DNA of 8,787 nt from Mycobacterium sp. (GCA_018500005.2 JAHBAP020000614.1:1-8787), one strand, 5' to 3'. Positions 1 through 8,703 are shown, counted from the stretch's first letter. Made by a program: numbers and translations. Notes: generated from the letters alone by a model not told the origin.

Positions 1-1088
1 CCCTGGTTGAACAGGTCGGTCTCCAGGAAGCACTGGCCGTCGGTGATCGAGATGACGTTGGTGGGGATGTAGGCCGAGATGTCGTTGGCCTTGGTCTCGA
101 TGATCGGCAGGCCGGTCATCGAGCCGCCGCCGAGTTCGTCGGACAGCTTGGCGCAGCGCTCCAGCAGCCGGGAGTGCAGGTAGAACACGTCGCCCGGGTA
201 GGCCTCGCGGCCCGGCGGGCGGCGCAGCAGCAGCGAGATGGCGCGGTAGGCCTCGGCCTGCTTGGTGAGGTCGTCGAACACGATCAGCACGTGCTTGCCG
301 TTGTACATCCAGTGCTGGGCGATGGCCGAACCGGTATAGGGGGCAAGCCATTTGAAGCCGGGGGAATCCGAGGCCGGCGCGGCGACGATGGTGGTGTAGT
401 CCATGGCGCCGCCCTCCTCCAGCGCGCGACGCACGCTGGCGATGGTGGTGCCCTTCTGGCCGACCGCGACGTAGACGCAGCGGACCTGCTTGGACGGATC
501 GCCGGTCTCCCAGTTCTGCCGCTGGTTGAGGATGGTGTCGACGCAGACCGCGGTCTTGCCGGTCTTGCGGTCGCCGATGATCAGCTGGCGCTGACCGCGG
601 CCGATCGGGGTCATGGCGTCGATGGCCTTGATACCGGTCTGCAGCGGCTCGCTGACGCCCTTGCGCTGAACCACCGATGGCGCCTGCATCTCCAGGGCGC
701 GACGCGTCTCCGCGACGATCTCGCCGCGGCCGTCGATGGGCTGGCCCAGCGGGTTGACCACGCGGCCGAGGAAGGCGTCACCGACCGGCACCGAGAGCAC
801 CTCACCGGTGCGACGGACCTGCTGGCCCTCTTCGATCTTGTCGGACTCGCCGAGGATGACCGCGCCGATGCTGTGTTCGTCGAGGTTGAGCGCCACCCCG
901 AGCACACCGCCGGCGAACTCCAGCAGTTCCTGGGTCATCGCCGAGGGCAGACCCTCGACGAGGGCGATGCCGTCACCGGTGTCGATGACGGTGCAGACCT
1001 CCTCGCGACCGGTGCCCGCCTCGAAGCTCGAGACGTAGCTCTCGATCGCGCCCTGGATGTCGTTCGCGGAGATTGTCAACTCTGCCAT
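1..1088 (-). CDS. atpA: ATP synthase F1 subunit alpha (partial, 3' end outside window)
   Basis: Alpha subunit of the F1 head of the proton-translocating ATP synthase; alternates with beta in the alpha3beta3 hexamer and carries the non-catalytic nucleotide sites. The ATG at 1086-1088 begins [19 protein letters not shown], a typical actinobacterial alpha N-terminus. 362 codons are present; family members are about 510-550 residues, so roughly the last third is missing past the left edge. Visible motifs are the P-loop GDRKTGKT at residues 172-179 and the Walker B stretch VLIVFDD ending at D272-D273, followed by LTKQAEAYR. The downstream text [20 protein letters not shown] is also classic alpha. 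It lies 50 bp after atpH with a purine-rich leader; AGGA sits 12 nt before the ATG, a rather long spacing. The mycobacterial C-terminal extension, if present, cannot be seen. Identity is certain. Confidence 0.97.
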   Translation of the reverse strand, partial: MAELTISANDIQGAIESYVSSFEAGTGREEVCTVIDTGDGIALVEGLPSAMTQELLEFAGGVLGVALNLDEHSIGAVILGESDKIEEGQQVRRTGEVLSVPVGDAFLGRVVNPLGQPIDGRGEIVAETRRALEMQAPSVVQRKGVSEPLQTGIKAIDAMTPIGRGQRQLIIGDRKTGKTAVCVDTILNQRQNWETGDPSKQVRCVYVAVGQKGTTIASVRRALEEGGAMDYTTIVAAPASDSPGFKWLAPYTGSAIAQHWMYNGKHVLIVFDDLTKQAEAYRAISLLLRRPPGREAYPGDVFYLHSRLLERCAKLSDELGGGSMTGLPIIETKANDISAYIPTNVISITDGQCFLETDLFNQ

Positions 1089-1138
1089 GGCTTTTCGTCT
1101 TCCTGCCTTTGATCTTTGGGTAAGCGTCTTGGGTAGTG

Positions 1139-2473
1139 CTAGTCGGGCAGCTTGGTCGCTGCGGCGTCCAACCGGGAGGACAGCGTTCCGTCGATGACCT
1201 CGTCCCCAACGGAGACCGCAAGGCCGCCGATCAGATCGGGGTCGACGTTGAGTTGCACCGACACAGGGTTGTGATAGATCCGGGTCAGCACCTCGGTGAG
1301 GCGGCGGCGCTGGCTGTCGCTGAGCTCCACAGCGGCACTGACCTGCGCGACTACTTCGCCCCGACGCGCCACCGCCAGTTCGGCCAGTTCGTGAACCGCC
1401 TCGTCGGCACGTTCGCCGTGCAGCAGTTCCACGGTGTGTGTGAGCAGGGCGGCCGCGGTCTGGTTGGTGCCACTGGCCCGATCCAGGACCCCGCGCAGCA
1501 GGGACACCCGATCGGCGGCCGGCTTGGAATAGTCACCGAGCAGCGTGGTCAGTTGCGGCTCCGAGTCCAGGATGCGCCCAAAGCGGAACAGCTGCTCGGC
1601 CACCTCATCGGCCTGGCCCTCGCGCTCGGCCTTCGCCAACAGGCTCAGCCGTGAGACGTAGGCGAGCGCGCCGGCGAAGTCACTGGTCTTGGACCACCGG
1701 GCCGAGGCTGCGGTGTCGAGGATGTCGAGGGTCGTTGCACCCACCTGTCCGCCGAGAAGCCGTTGCAGCATCTGCTTTTTGGCGTCAGCCTGCCCCGTGG
1801 CGTCGGCGAGGTGACGAGCCAGGATCGGCTCGCGCTGCAGCAGACCGTCGACCGCGACCAACTCGTCGGAGAGCAGGGACAGGTCGGCGGTGCTCAGCGA
1901 ACCCGACAATGCGTCGAACCGTGCCACCACAGCCGCCTGTGCGTCGCGGCTGGCCGAGCGCAGGTCGGAGCCGGCCACCTCGGGTGCGAACGCGGCCGGC
2001 GCCATCGATTCCAACTCGTCGAGGAACCGGTCCACCGTGCCCGACTGGTTCAGCGGGTCGGCCACATACGCCTTGACCAACTCGGTGGCCCGACGCACCG
2101 ACTCGCCGCCGAGGTCGCCCCGGAGCTGACGGATGAGCTGGGCGCGCAGCAGGGAAACCTGCTGTCCGCCTTGCACTTTGATCCGCTCGGCTTCCACACC
2201 GGCCTGGGCGTGCAACTGCTCGGCGATGCGGACCGAATCCGTGCGGGCCTCGTCGACGATGTGGCGGCCCTCGGCCCGGCCCTGGTCGACCCGCTTGGCG
2301 TGGTACTGATCGGCTGCGGCCAGCCGGGCGGTGGCCTTGGCACTGTCCTCGAGCTGGGTGCGGACGGCATCCTTCTGCTCTGCCATCAGTTTGCGCACGG
2401 GTGGAACCACGTACTTACTGATGATCCAGACGATGACCGCGAAACCGATCAGCTGGCCGATAAAGGTTGACAA
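1139..2473 (-). CDS. atpH: ATP synthase b-delta fusion subunit
   Basis: A 444-residue fusion of a second b-type stalk subunit to the delta subunit, an arrangement characteristic of mycobacteria and close relatives (M. tuberculosis AtpH is about 446). Residues about 4-23 form a membrane helix ([20 protein letters not shown]). Residues about 25-115 are a charged, alanine-rich b-type coiled coil ([17 protein letters not shown]..., VEAERIK). From about 175 to the end is the delta domain, closing with the conserved [20 protein letters not shown]. It ties the peripheral stalk to the top of F1. The start is TTG at 2471-2473: it gives [11 protein letters not shown], the expected family N-terminus, and GAGG at 2480-2483 lies 6 nt upstream. 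It begins 8 bp after the atpF stop, so translation is probably coupled. Ends TAG at 1139-1141. Confidence 0.95.
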   Translation of the reverse strand: MSTFIGQLIGFAVIVWIISKYVVPPVRKLMAEQKDAVRTQLEDSAKATARLAAADQYHAKRVDQGRAEGRHIVDEARTDSVRIAEQLHAQAGVEAERIKVQGGQQVSLLRAQLIRQLRGDLGGESVRRATELVKAYVADPLNQSGTVDRFLDELESMAPAAFAPEVAGSDLRSASRDAQAAVVARFDALSGSLSTADLSLLSDELVAVDGLLQREPILARHLADATGQADAKKQMLQRLLGGQVGATTLDILDTAASARWSKTSDFAGALAYVSRLSLLAKAEREGQADEVAEQLFRFGRILDSEPQLTTLLGDYSKPAADRVSLLRGVLDRASGTNQTAAALLTHTVELLHGERADEAVHELAELAVARRGEVVAQVSAAVELSDSQRRRLTEVLTRIYHNPVSVQLNVDPDLIGGLAVSVGDEVIDGTLSSRLDAAATKLPD

Positions 2474-2479
2474 CTTCTG

Positions 2480-2483
2480 CCTC
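2480..2483 (-). promoter_or_regulatory. Ribosome binding site of atpH
   Basis: GAGG on the minus strand, overlapping the atpF TGA stop (2482-2484) and 6 nt upstream of the TTG at 2471-2473. It supports TTG as the atpH start; no ATG or GTG lies in frame in the short gap. Confidence 0.55.
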
Positions 2484-3039
2484 AGCCTTCCGAAACCGTG
2501 TGGGTGTACGACGACGTGGACGAAGCGGAACCGCCTGATCCGGGAACCTCGACGCCGAGAACCCTGCTGGCCAACGTCGCCGAGAGCGTTTCCACCGAGG
2601 CATTGAGCGTGGGCGCGATGGAATCGCTCTGCAACTTGAGTTCCGCGTTGGCTTCTTGCAGTGTGCCCGCGACTTCGTCGTTGGCCCGGGCCCGCATGTC
2701 GTCGACGACCTGCCTGCCCTCCGACCTGGCGGCGTCACGAATGCCGGCCGCCTCGGAGCGGGCGGTCGCCAACTCCTTGTTGTAATCGGACTCGGCCGCC
2801 GCTTCCTGGGTTGCGGCCCGACGGTTGTCCTCCGCGATCTGGGCGGCCATCCGCTCGCGTTCACCCAACACCTTCTGGATCGGCGGGACGACGAACTTGC
2901 CGATGACGCCCAGCACGATCAAGAAGATGGCCAGTACGAAGAAGAAGGTGCCGTTGGGGATGAGGAAGTTCTGCGTACCGCCGCCCTCCTCAGCCGCCAA
3001 CACGGTGACGCTCAGGTCCCCGGTATCGCTGAAACGCAT
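2482..3039 (-). CDS. atpF: ATP synthase Fo subunit b
   Basis: 185-residue b subunit of the peripheral stalk, which pairs with the b-like part of the AtpH fusion. After a variable N-terminus comes the hallmark [11 protein letters not shown] (residues 24-34) leading into one membrane helix (about 32-51), then the [14 protein letters not shown] hinge. A long charged alanine-rich helix follows to about residue 140, then the dimerisation-end motif [14 protein letters not shown]. The tail is serine/glycine rich ([20 protein letters not shown]), a little longer than the roughly 170-residue relatives I remember. ATG at 3037-3039 is chosen because its N-terminus resembles relatives; it has no recognisable Shine-Dalgarno sequence. 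It starts 6 bp after the atpE stop, so initiation probably depends on ribosomes finishing atpE, which would fit the low b:c ratio in the complex. Confidence 0.95.
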   Translation of the reverse strand: MRFSDTGDLSVTVLAAEEGGGTQNFLIPNGTFFFVLAIFLIVLGVIGKFVVPPIQKVLGERERMAAQIAEDNRRAATQEAAAESDYNKELATARSEAAGIRDAARSEGRQVVDDMRARANDEVAGTLQEANAELKLQSDSIAPTLNASVETLSATLASRVLGVEVPGSGGSASSTSSYTHTVSEG

Positions 3040-3045
3040 GGCCGA

Positions 3046-3300
<255 letters not shown>

Positions 3301-3305
3301 TTATT

Positions 3306-3312
3306 CCTCCTT
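3306..3312 (-). promoter_or_regulatory. Strong ribosome binding site of atpE
   Basis: AAGGAGG on the minus strand, 8 nt before the atpE ATG. It is a full-length anti-16S match, whereas the neighbouring genes have 4-5 base matches or none. This fits the need for many c subunits per complex. Confidence 0.85.
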
Positions 3313-3317
3313 GATTG

Positions 3318-3336
3318 CTGGTAGGGGCCCTACCAG
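3318..3336 (-). promoter_or_regulatory. Intergenic stem-loop between atpB and atpE
   Basis: A perfect 8-bp inverted repeat, CTGGTAGG / CCTACCAG, with a 3-base loop. It lies 5 nt upstream of the atpE AAGGAGG and 32 nt after the atpB stop codon. There is no U-tract after it, so an intrinsic terminator is unlikely. It could be an mRNA processing or stability element, or could keep the atpE ribosome site unpaired; that role is inferred, the hairpin itself is seen. Confidence 0.6.
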
Positions 3337-3368
3337 TTGAGTGGGTGGTTCCGGGGTCGAGAAAGCTT

Positions 3369-4124
3369 CTAGTGGTGCTCCTCATCCAGTTCCATGGACT
3401 GGCTGAAGTACAGAATCGTCAGCAGCGAGAAGATGAACGCCTGGATCAGACCGACGAACAGGTCGAAGGTCTTCCAGATCGCGTTGGGCGCCCACATGAT
3501 GTACGGCGGGAACAACGCGATCAGCGCCACCATGATGCCGCCGGCGAAGATGTTGCCGAAAAGTCGCAGCGACAACGAGATCGGCTTGGCGATCTCCTCG
3601 ACCAGGTTGATCGGCGCCAGGAAGGCGACGTGGCCCTTTAGCAGCTTAACCGGGTGGCCGATGAGACCGCGCCGCCAGATGCCGGCCGCGTGGTAGCAGA
3701 GGAAGACGAACAACGCGAGTGCCAGCACGAAGTTGATGTCCGAGGCCGGTGGCTTCAGGAGTTCCATGGTCTGACCGTCGGCGTTGCTGTACTGAACCGG
3801 CAGCACCGAGATCCAGTTCGCGATCAGGATGAACACGAACAGGGTGACCGCCAGGGGCAGCACGAACGGAGCGATCTTCATCCCGATGGCCGACTCGATC
3901 TGGCCACGCATCTGAGTTGTGATCGCCTCCCAGAACAACTGCACACCGCTCGGGACGCCGGTCGAGGTGACCTTGGCCCGCAGGAAGAAGGCCAACGCAA
4001 GAGTGATGACGGCGGCAAGGGCGGTGGCATAGACCGTGTCGGTGTTAACGGTCATGCCCAACCAGGTGGCCGTGGTGTGGTGGCCGACCTCGATCGCACC
4101 CTCAGCGAGGATCTGTTCGGTCAT
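3369..4124 (-). CDS. atpB: ATP synthase Fo subunit a
   Basis: 251-residue membrane subunit that provides the proton half-channels against the c-ring. Hydrophobic segments lie at about 32-49, 85-107, 129-148, 185-206 and 217-240. The invariant arginine is R187 in [16 protein letters not shown]. Also seen are GVQLFWEAI (60-68), [22 protein letters not shown] (83-104) and the C-terminal [24 protein letters not shown]. Two starts are possible. A TTG at 4131-4133 overlaps the atpI stop, but the AAGGA would abut it directly. The ATG at 4122-4124 has that AAGGA 9 nt upstream and gives MTEQILAEG, close to the M. tuberculosis MTETILAA N-terminus, so I chose the ATG. It begins 5 bp after the atpI stop. 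Ends TAG at 3369-3371. Confidence 0.96.
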   Translation of the reverse strand: MTEQILAEGAIEVGHHTTATWLGMTVNTDTVYATALAAVITLALAFFLRAKVTSTGVPSGVQLFWEAITTQMRGQIESAIGMKIAPFVLPLAVTLFVFILIANWISVLPVQYSNADGQTMELLKPPASDINFVLALALFVFLCYHAAGIWRRGLIGHPVKLLKGHVAFLAPINLVEEIAKPISLSLRLFGNIFAGGIMVALIALFPPYIMWAPNAIWKTFDLFVGLIQAFIFSLLTILYFSQSMELDEEHH

Positions 4125-4129
4125 GGTGC

Positions 4130-4660
4130 TCAATCCTTGAACATGTTGTCGGCTGTTGAGGCGGGATTGGAAGAAGAAGAAGTAGAAGAAGGATAAGAAT
4201 CCGCCGGACCGGCCCCATTCTCGGGAGTGGAGTGGAGTTCGGCGTCCGGCTCACCGGTACGAATCTTTTTCCACACCGGAAGTGCGGTGCTCAAAACCAG
4301 GATGACCTGGAACAGCGCCAGCCCGAATACGACCCCCAGGCCCAACGGCCGGAAGATCCACGCGACGGTCAGTCCGATGACGGTGATGACCATCAGCCGG
4401 GTCGCCGAGTTCAACGCCATCTTGTGCTTGAGCGGGTGGGCGTCAGCGGTGATCGAGGCGACCGATCGCTGCACCAGAAGCGCGTTGATCAGGCCCAGAC
4501 CCAGACCGATTGCGAAGAACACCCCGAACATGATGTGCCCGGCCCACGCGGAGAACGCGACGACCAGAGCTGTCACGGCAGCGCAGACAATGAGTAGTTG
4601 AGCGGGGCGGAAAACCACGGATGGGAACACCAACGGCGCATCCGGCGCTGGCGTCGTCAC
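4130..4660 (-). CDS. atpI: ATP synthase subunit I-like membrane protein (Rv1303 family)
   Basis: 176-residue protein with four predicted membrane segments (about 22-40, 43-63, 87-104, 106-127) directly before atpB, the position of AtpI in bacterial atp operons. AtpI-family proteins are thought to assist c-ring or complex assembly; the role here is inferred. The segment [20 protein letters not shown] (75-94) and [18 protein letters not shown] (101-118) match my memory of M. tuberculosis Rv1303. GTG at 4658-4660 is chosen because [19 protein letters not shown] mirrors the [14 protein letters not shown] start of that protein. An upstream in-frame TTG at 4703-4705 would add 15 residues but has no ribosome site and no family support. 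The C-terminal tail is disordered-looking and ends with a serine tract (SSTSSSS, 158-164) encoded by a TTC-type microsatellite. Stop TGA at 4130-4132. Confidence 0.85.
   Translation of the reverse strand: MTTPAPDAPLVFPSVVFRPAQLLIVCAAVTALVVAFSAWAGHIMFGVFFAIGLGLGLINALLVQRSVASITADAHPLKHKMALNSATRLMVITVIGLTVAWIFRPLGLGVVFGLALFQVILVLSTALPVWKKIRTGEPDAELHSTPENGAGPADSYPSSTSSSSNPASTADNMFKD
4134..4138 (-). promoter_or_regulatory. Ribosome binding site of atpB (decides the start)
   Basis: AAGGA on the minus strand within the last codons of the atpI-like gene, 9 nt from the ATG at 4122-4124 and with no spacer to the alternative TTG at 4131-4133. It therefore favours the ATG. Confidence 0.55.
4169..4189 (-). 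repeat. TTC/TCT trinucleotide microsatellite (serine tract of atpI)
   Basis: On the minus strand TCTTCTAC followed by TTCTTCTTCTTCC encodes SSTSSSS near the C-terminus of the atpI-like protein. The block is pyrimidine-only except for one base, and with its flanking TAT, CCT and AAT codons is strikingly AT-rich compared with the surrounding GC-rich coding sequence. It is prone to slippage in steps of three bases, which would keep the frame. Confidence 0.7.
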
Positions 4661-4700
4661 ACGTCCACCCACAATCGTGTCGTCTGCGGCTATCTGTCTC

Positions 4701-4727
4701 TGCAAGAGGTCCCGAACGGGCGTTGCA
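4701..4727 (-). promoter_or_regulatory. Candidate leader stem-loop upstream of atpI
   Basis: A 5-bp repeat TGCAA / TTGCA encloses a second small CCC/GGG stem (4711-4713 with 4718-4720). If the candidate -10 at 4733-4738 is real, transcription would begin close to 4726-4727, so this hairpin would form the 5' end of the atp mRNA. Weak and inferred. Confidence 0.25.
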
Positions 4728-4732
4728 GGGGC

Positions 4733-4763
4733 ACGCTATCACAGTGAAAAAAGGCGGGGTCAG
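4733..4763 (-). promoter_or_regulatory. Candidate promoter for the ATP synthase genes
   Basis: In the 120-bp gap between wecA and atpI the minus strand reads TGATAGCGT (4733-4741), which fits the extended -10 pattern TGnTAnnnT favoured by mycobacterial sigma-A. A weak -35-like CTGACC lies at 4758-4763, with a 19-base spacer. The predicted start near 4726 leaves a leader of about 66 nt before the GTG at 4660. This is pattern matching only; the atp genes may also be read through from wecA. Confidence 0.35.
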
Positions 4764-4779
4764 GTGGGCAAATCGCCCT
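4747..4779 (-). terminator. Possible weak intrinsic terminator after wecA
   Basis: Directly after the wecA stop, AGGGCG (4774-4779) can pair with CGCCUU (4751-4756; 6 bp with one G-U, 17-nt loop), running into a six-U tract (4747-4752). A competing local hairpin GGGC/GCCC (4766-4769 with 4775-4778) is also possible. Either stem is short, so termination would at best be partial. The run of six T residues is unusual in this GC-rich sequence. Confidence 0.3.
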
Positions 4780-4780
4780 A

Positions 4781-5989
4781 CTACTTGCCGTCGTAAAGGC
4801 TGTCGTACAACGCCGTCAGCTCGTCGTCGTCTGGCATGTTCTCGCCCCGGATCAGCGGGATGACGGTCACCACGATGGCAACCGCGATGGCTGCGAGCAT
4901 GACCGCCCCGGTGTAGCGGGGGTCGACGAAGATGGTGCTCGCCGCGCCGAGTGCCACCAGTCCGACCCATAGGTAGATGAGCAGCACCGCCCGGCGGTGG
5001 GAATGGCCGATCTGCAGCAACCGATGGTGCAGGTGCATCTTGTCCGGGCTGAACGGGCTGCGGCCGGCGCGGGTGCGCCGGACGATGGCCAGCAGCATGT
5101 CCAGTGCCGGAACGAACACCACCGCGACCACCAACAGGAACGGCGAGAGCAGGGCGAAGACGTCGCGCGCGCCGTAAGCACTCTGGGAAATCGGGCCGGC
5201 CGCAGTCGTGGAGGCCGCGGCGAGCATCAGCCCGATCAGCATCGACCCGGAGTCGCCCATGAAGATGCGGGCGCGGTGGAAGTTGTGCGGCAGGAACCCG
5301 AGGCAGGCTCCGGCCAACACCACCGAGATCACCGCCGGCGGGTAGAACAACACGTCGCCGCCGTGGTCGCGGAGCAGGCCGACGGAGTAGATGCAGATGG
5401 CCATCGCGGTGATCAGACCGAGGCCGGCGGCCAGTCCGTCCAAGCCGTCGACGAAGTTCATCGCGTTGACCACCGCCACCGTCAGCGCCAGGGTCAGCAG
5501 AATCGACGACGCCTGGTCCAGAACGATGGTTCCGATCCCGCCGAATGGGATGTAGAGCACGCTCCAGGCAACACCCATGGTCACCAGCACGCTGGCCGCC
5601 GTGATCTGCCCGGCGAACTTGGTCAGAGCGTCCAGGCCCCACCGGTCGTCGATCAGGCCGATGCCCATGATCAGGCCGCCGGCGATGACCACCGCAGGCA
5701 TTCCCGAGGAGTAGACGAATCCGCGGGTCAGCGCCGGCAACTGCGAGGCCAGGAACACCGCGGTAATGACACCGAGGTACATCGCCAGACCGCCCATCCG
5801 AGGTGTGGGCTGCAGGTGAACGTCACGGGCACGGGGGTATGCGACGGCGCCGAGGCGGGTGGCCAGCACCCGGACCCCGCCGGTGGCGAAATAGGTGACC
5901 GCCGCGGCGGTAAGCCCGACGAGTGTCAACTCCCGCAACGGAACACCGGCGCCCTGGTCGGAGAGGGCCAGGTAGAAAACGTCCCCCAT
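4781..5989 (-). CDS. wecA: Decaprenyl-phosphate GlcNAc-1-phosphate transferase (WecA/Rfe)
   Basis: 402-residue polytopic membrane enzyme of the MraY/WecA family. It moves GlcNAc-1-phosphate from UDP-GlcNAc to decaprenyl phosphate; in mycobacteria this starts the linker joining arabinogalactan to peptidoglycan (homologue Rv1302, about 404 residues). Family motifs in order: PTPRMGGLAMYLG (61-73), the metal/catalytic pair D114-D115 in GIGLIDDRWGLDALTK, NAMNFVDGLDGLAAG (175-189), IFMGDSGS (242-249) and the cytosolic HLHHRLLQIGHSHRR (319-333). About ten or eleven hydrophobic segments are spread through the chain. The C-terminus is acidic (MPDDDELTALYDSLYDGK). ATG at 5987-5989 lies 3 bp after the tsaC stop with GGGAG 6 nt upstream, inside the end of tsaC, so the two are translated from one transcript. 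All key motif residues are intact. Confidence 0.95.
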   Translation of the reverse strand: MGDVFYLALSDQGAGVPLRELTLVGLTAAAVTYFATGGVRVLATRLGAVAYPRARDVHLQPTPRMGGLAMYLGVITAVFLASQLPALTRGFVYSSGMPAVVIAGGLIMGIGLIDDRWGLDALTKFAGQITAASVLVTMGVAWSVLYIPFGGIGTIVLDQASSILLTLALTVAVVNAMNFVDGLDGLAAGLGLITAMAICIYSVGLLRDHGGDVLFYPPAVISVVLAGACLGFLPHNFHRARIFMGDSGSMLIGLMLAAASTTAAGPISQSAYGARDVFALLSPFLLVVAVVFVPALDMLLAIVRRTRAGRSPFSPDKMHLHHRLLQIGHSHRRAVLLIYLWVGLVALGAASTIFVDPRYTGAVMLAAIAVAIVVTVIPLIRGENMPDDDELTALYDSLYDGK

Positions 5990-5992
5990 GAC

Positions 5993-6667
5993 CTACTCCC
6001 CCGCGACCGGGGCCGGGTCGGTCAGCGTCGCGGCCTCGACACCGAGGACCTCGGCGACGGCGGCCACACTGATCGGCCCCTCGCGCAGGACGCGCGGCGA
6101 CGCGCCGGTCAGATCGACGATGGTGGAGGCCGCCTGCTGTTCCGACGGGCCACCGTCGAGATAGACGTCGACGAGACCGCCGAGTTGGTGCTGGGCCTCC
6201 TGTCCGGTGGTGGCCGGCGGCTGTCCGGAGACGTTGGCGCTGGACACCGCCAGCGGGCCGGTCTCGCGGAGCAGTTCCAGCGCCACCGGATGTAGGGGCA
6301 TCCGCAGCATCACCGTGCCTCGGGCGTCGCCGAGGTCCCAGCGCAGCGAGGGCGCCTGTTGCACCACCAGGCTCAGCGCGCCGGGCCAGAACGCGCGGAT
6401 CAGTTCGCGCGCGGAGTCGGGTACGTAGTAGACGAGTCCTTCGATGGTGTGCCAGGAGCCGACCAGCACGCCGACCGGCATGTCCCGGCCGCGGCCCTTG
6501 GCGGCGAGCAACGCGGCGACCGCCTGGTTGTCGAAGGCGTCTGCGGCGAGGCCGTAGACGGTGTCGGTGGGCATCACCACCAACCGGCCGCTCTTCAGCG
6601 CGGCGGCGGCGGCCGATATCGCATCGGCCCGGTTCTGCGGGTCACGGCAGTCGAACGTCTGGGTCAT
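5993..6667 (-). CDS. tsaC: L-threonylcarbamoyladenylate synthase (TsaC/YrdC type)
   Basis: 224-residue single YrdC-domain enzyme that makes threonylcarbamoyl-AMP from threonine, bicarbonate and ATP, the first step of t6A37 modification in ANN-decoding tRNAs. Motifs: MPTDTVYGLAADAF (32-45), AKGRGRDMPVGVL (56-68), FWPGALSLV (93-101), LRMPLHP (121-127), AVSSANVSGQPP (140-151) and STIVDLTG (181-188). It lacks the extra C-terminal domain of full Sua5 proteins (about 340 residues), so TsaC-type naming is better. The start is ATG at 6665-6667, which overlaps the prmC stop as ATGA. AGGGG lies 6 nt upstream, and MTQTFDC matches the MTETFDC start I recall for Rv1301. A longer in-frame reading up to 6841 only extends into the prmC repeat and is not supported. 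Stop TAG at 5993-5995. Confidence 0.94.
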   Translation of the reverse strand: MTQTFDCRDPQNRADAISAAAAALKSGRLVVMPTDTVYGLAADAFDNQAVAALLAAKGRGRDMPVGVLVGSWHTIEGLVYYVPDSARELIRAFWPGALSLVVQQAPSLRWDLGDARGTVMLRMPLHPVALELLRETGPLAVSSANVSGQPPATTGQEAQHQLGGLVDVYLDGGPSEQQAASTIVDLTGASPRVLREGPISVAAVAEVLGVEAATLTDPAPVAGE

Positions 6668-7586
6668 TGCGCGCCCCTGCGCGCGGTCACGAACCGTGGC
6701 CTGCCGGTCAGGTCGCGCCGCGCGGTCACCTCTGTGAAGGCGGGAGCCGGAGGGCAGGAGCGAAGCGACCCGGGAATGGGAGCCGGAGGGCAGGAGCGAA
6801 GCGACCCGGGAATGGGTACCTCCAGAAACACCTCCACGCATTCTTGCGAAGTCGTGTCGTCATGTTCGACGGCCAGCAGGCCACCGGGTTTGAGCCAATC
6901 GGCGGCGCGGCGCACGATGGGCCGGATCACCGCCATGCCGTCGGACCCACCGAAAAGTGCATGGTGCGGATCATGTTCGGCCACTTCGGGATCCAGCACC
7001 GCACCACAGGGGATGTAGGGCGGATTGGCCACCACCAGGTCGACGGAGCCGACGAGTTCGGGCAGCAGATCGGGTTCGGTCGCGTCGGCGGCCACGACAC
7101 GAACGGCCGGGGTCGAGGCGGCGTTGCGGCGGGCATAGTCCAGGGCCGACGCGTCATCGTCCACGGCGATCACGGTGGCACCGCGGATGCCGGTTGCCAG
7201 CGCCACGGCCAGTGCGCCGGATCCGGTGCACAGGTCGACGATCACCGGGGACGGCGGAAGATCCTGAGCAAGAGCCCATTCCAGCATCGCCTCGGTCTCC
7301 GGTCGCGGGATGAAAACCCCTGGCCCCACCTGCAACTGAACCGGGCCGAACGCTACGGTGCCGATGATGTGCTGCAGGGGAACACGTGTGGCACGGATCG
7401 CGACGGCATCGCCGAACCGGTCGAAGAAATCGGGTTCCACCGGGTCGAGCAGTGCAAGTCGGCCGCGGTCGGTTCCGGCGGCGTGAGCGGCGAGAAGTTC
7501 GGCATCGGTTCGCGCCGAGTCGATTCCGGCCGCGGCGAGCGTGTCGGCGGCCGCGGCGATCGCCTCGCGCACGTGAAGCCGTGAAC

Positions 7587-7590
<4 letters not shown>
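6664..7590 (-). CDS. prmC: Release factor glutamine N5-methyltransferase, with a 24-residue repeat insertion
   Basis: 308-residue SAM-dependent enzyme (formerly HemK) that methylates the glutamine of the GGQ motif in RF1 and RF2. An N-terminal helical domain (about 1-85) precedes [14 protein letters not shown] (93-106). The SAM-binding motif is [16 protein letters not shown] (117-132), and the substrate-glutamine motif NPPY is N189-Y192. The end is [17 protein letters not shown] (289-305), as in relatives. Residues 260-283 are two identical copies of [12 protein letters not shown], encoded by a perfect 36-bp tandem repeat at 6742-6813. They interrupt the join between EVFLE and AFTEV near the final strands of the fold, where M. 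tuberculosis HemK, as I recall it, has no such stretch. The frame is kept, so activity may persist. Start ATG 7588-7590 overlaps the prfA stop (ATGA); the stop overlaps the tsaC start. Confidence 0.93.
6742..6813. repeat. Perfect 36-bp tandem repeat, two copies, inside prmC
   Basis: Copy one is 6742-6777 and copy two 6778-6813; they are identical, and a further GGG (6814-6816) begins a third unit. The unit contains GGAGGGCAGGAGCGAAGCGA (plus strand) followed by CCCGGGAAT. Its length is 12 codons, and I find no stop codon in any of the six frames across the array. In the prmC frame it reads [12 protein letters not shown] twice. The style (short, GC-rich, GAGCGAAGCGA core) resembles small dispersed repeats seen in actinobacterial genomes, but I see no other copy in this window and cannot confirm a family. 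Confidence 0.95.
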
Positions 7591-8666
<1,076 letters not shown>

Positions 8667-8672
8667 CGTCGT

Positions 8673-8678
8673 CCTCTC
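8673..8678 (-). promoter_or_regulatory. Ribosome binding site of prfA
   Basis: GAGAGG on the minus strand, 6 nt before the prfA ATG at 8664-8666; supports that start. Confidence 0.65.
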
Positions 8679-8703
8679 GCGGTCACTGCCTGGGCTGAGC
8701 CGT

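Noticed and set aside
174..1112. Plus-strand open frame (312 codons) opposite atpA
   Set aside because: Antisense shadow of a highly conserved gene in GC-rich DNA; low-complexity protein, no ribosome site and no family resemblance.
4443..5642. Minus-strand open frame (399 codons) overlapping wecA and atpI out of frame
   Set aside because: Arginine/glycine-rich frame-shifted reading of wecA; its last part only echoes atpI residues in another frame, and no motif is present.
4997..6295. Long plus-strand open frame (432 codons) opposite wecA and tsaC
   Set aside because: Its product is histidine/glutamine/glycine/arginine rich with no recognisable domain and mirrors minus-strand codon bias; wecA and tsaC on the other strand have all family motifs.
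6742..6813. CRISPR array or insertion-sequence end
   Set aside because: The units abut directly with no spacers, there are only two copies, no cas or transposase gene is nearby, and I see no terminal inverted repeats or target duplication.
6668..6841. N-terminal extension of tsaC to 6841
   Set aside because: It would read the prmC repeat in another frame ([12 protein letters not shown] twice) with no ribosome site; the ATG at 6667 has AGGGG 6 nt upstream and matches relatives.
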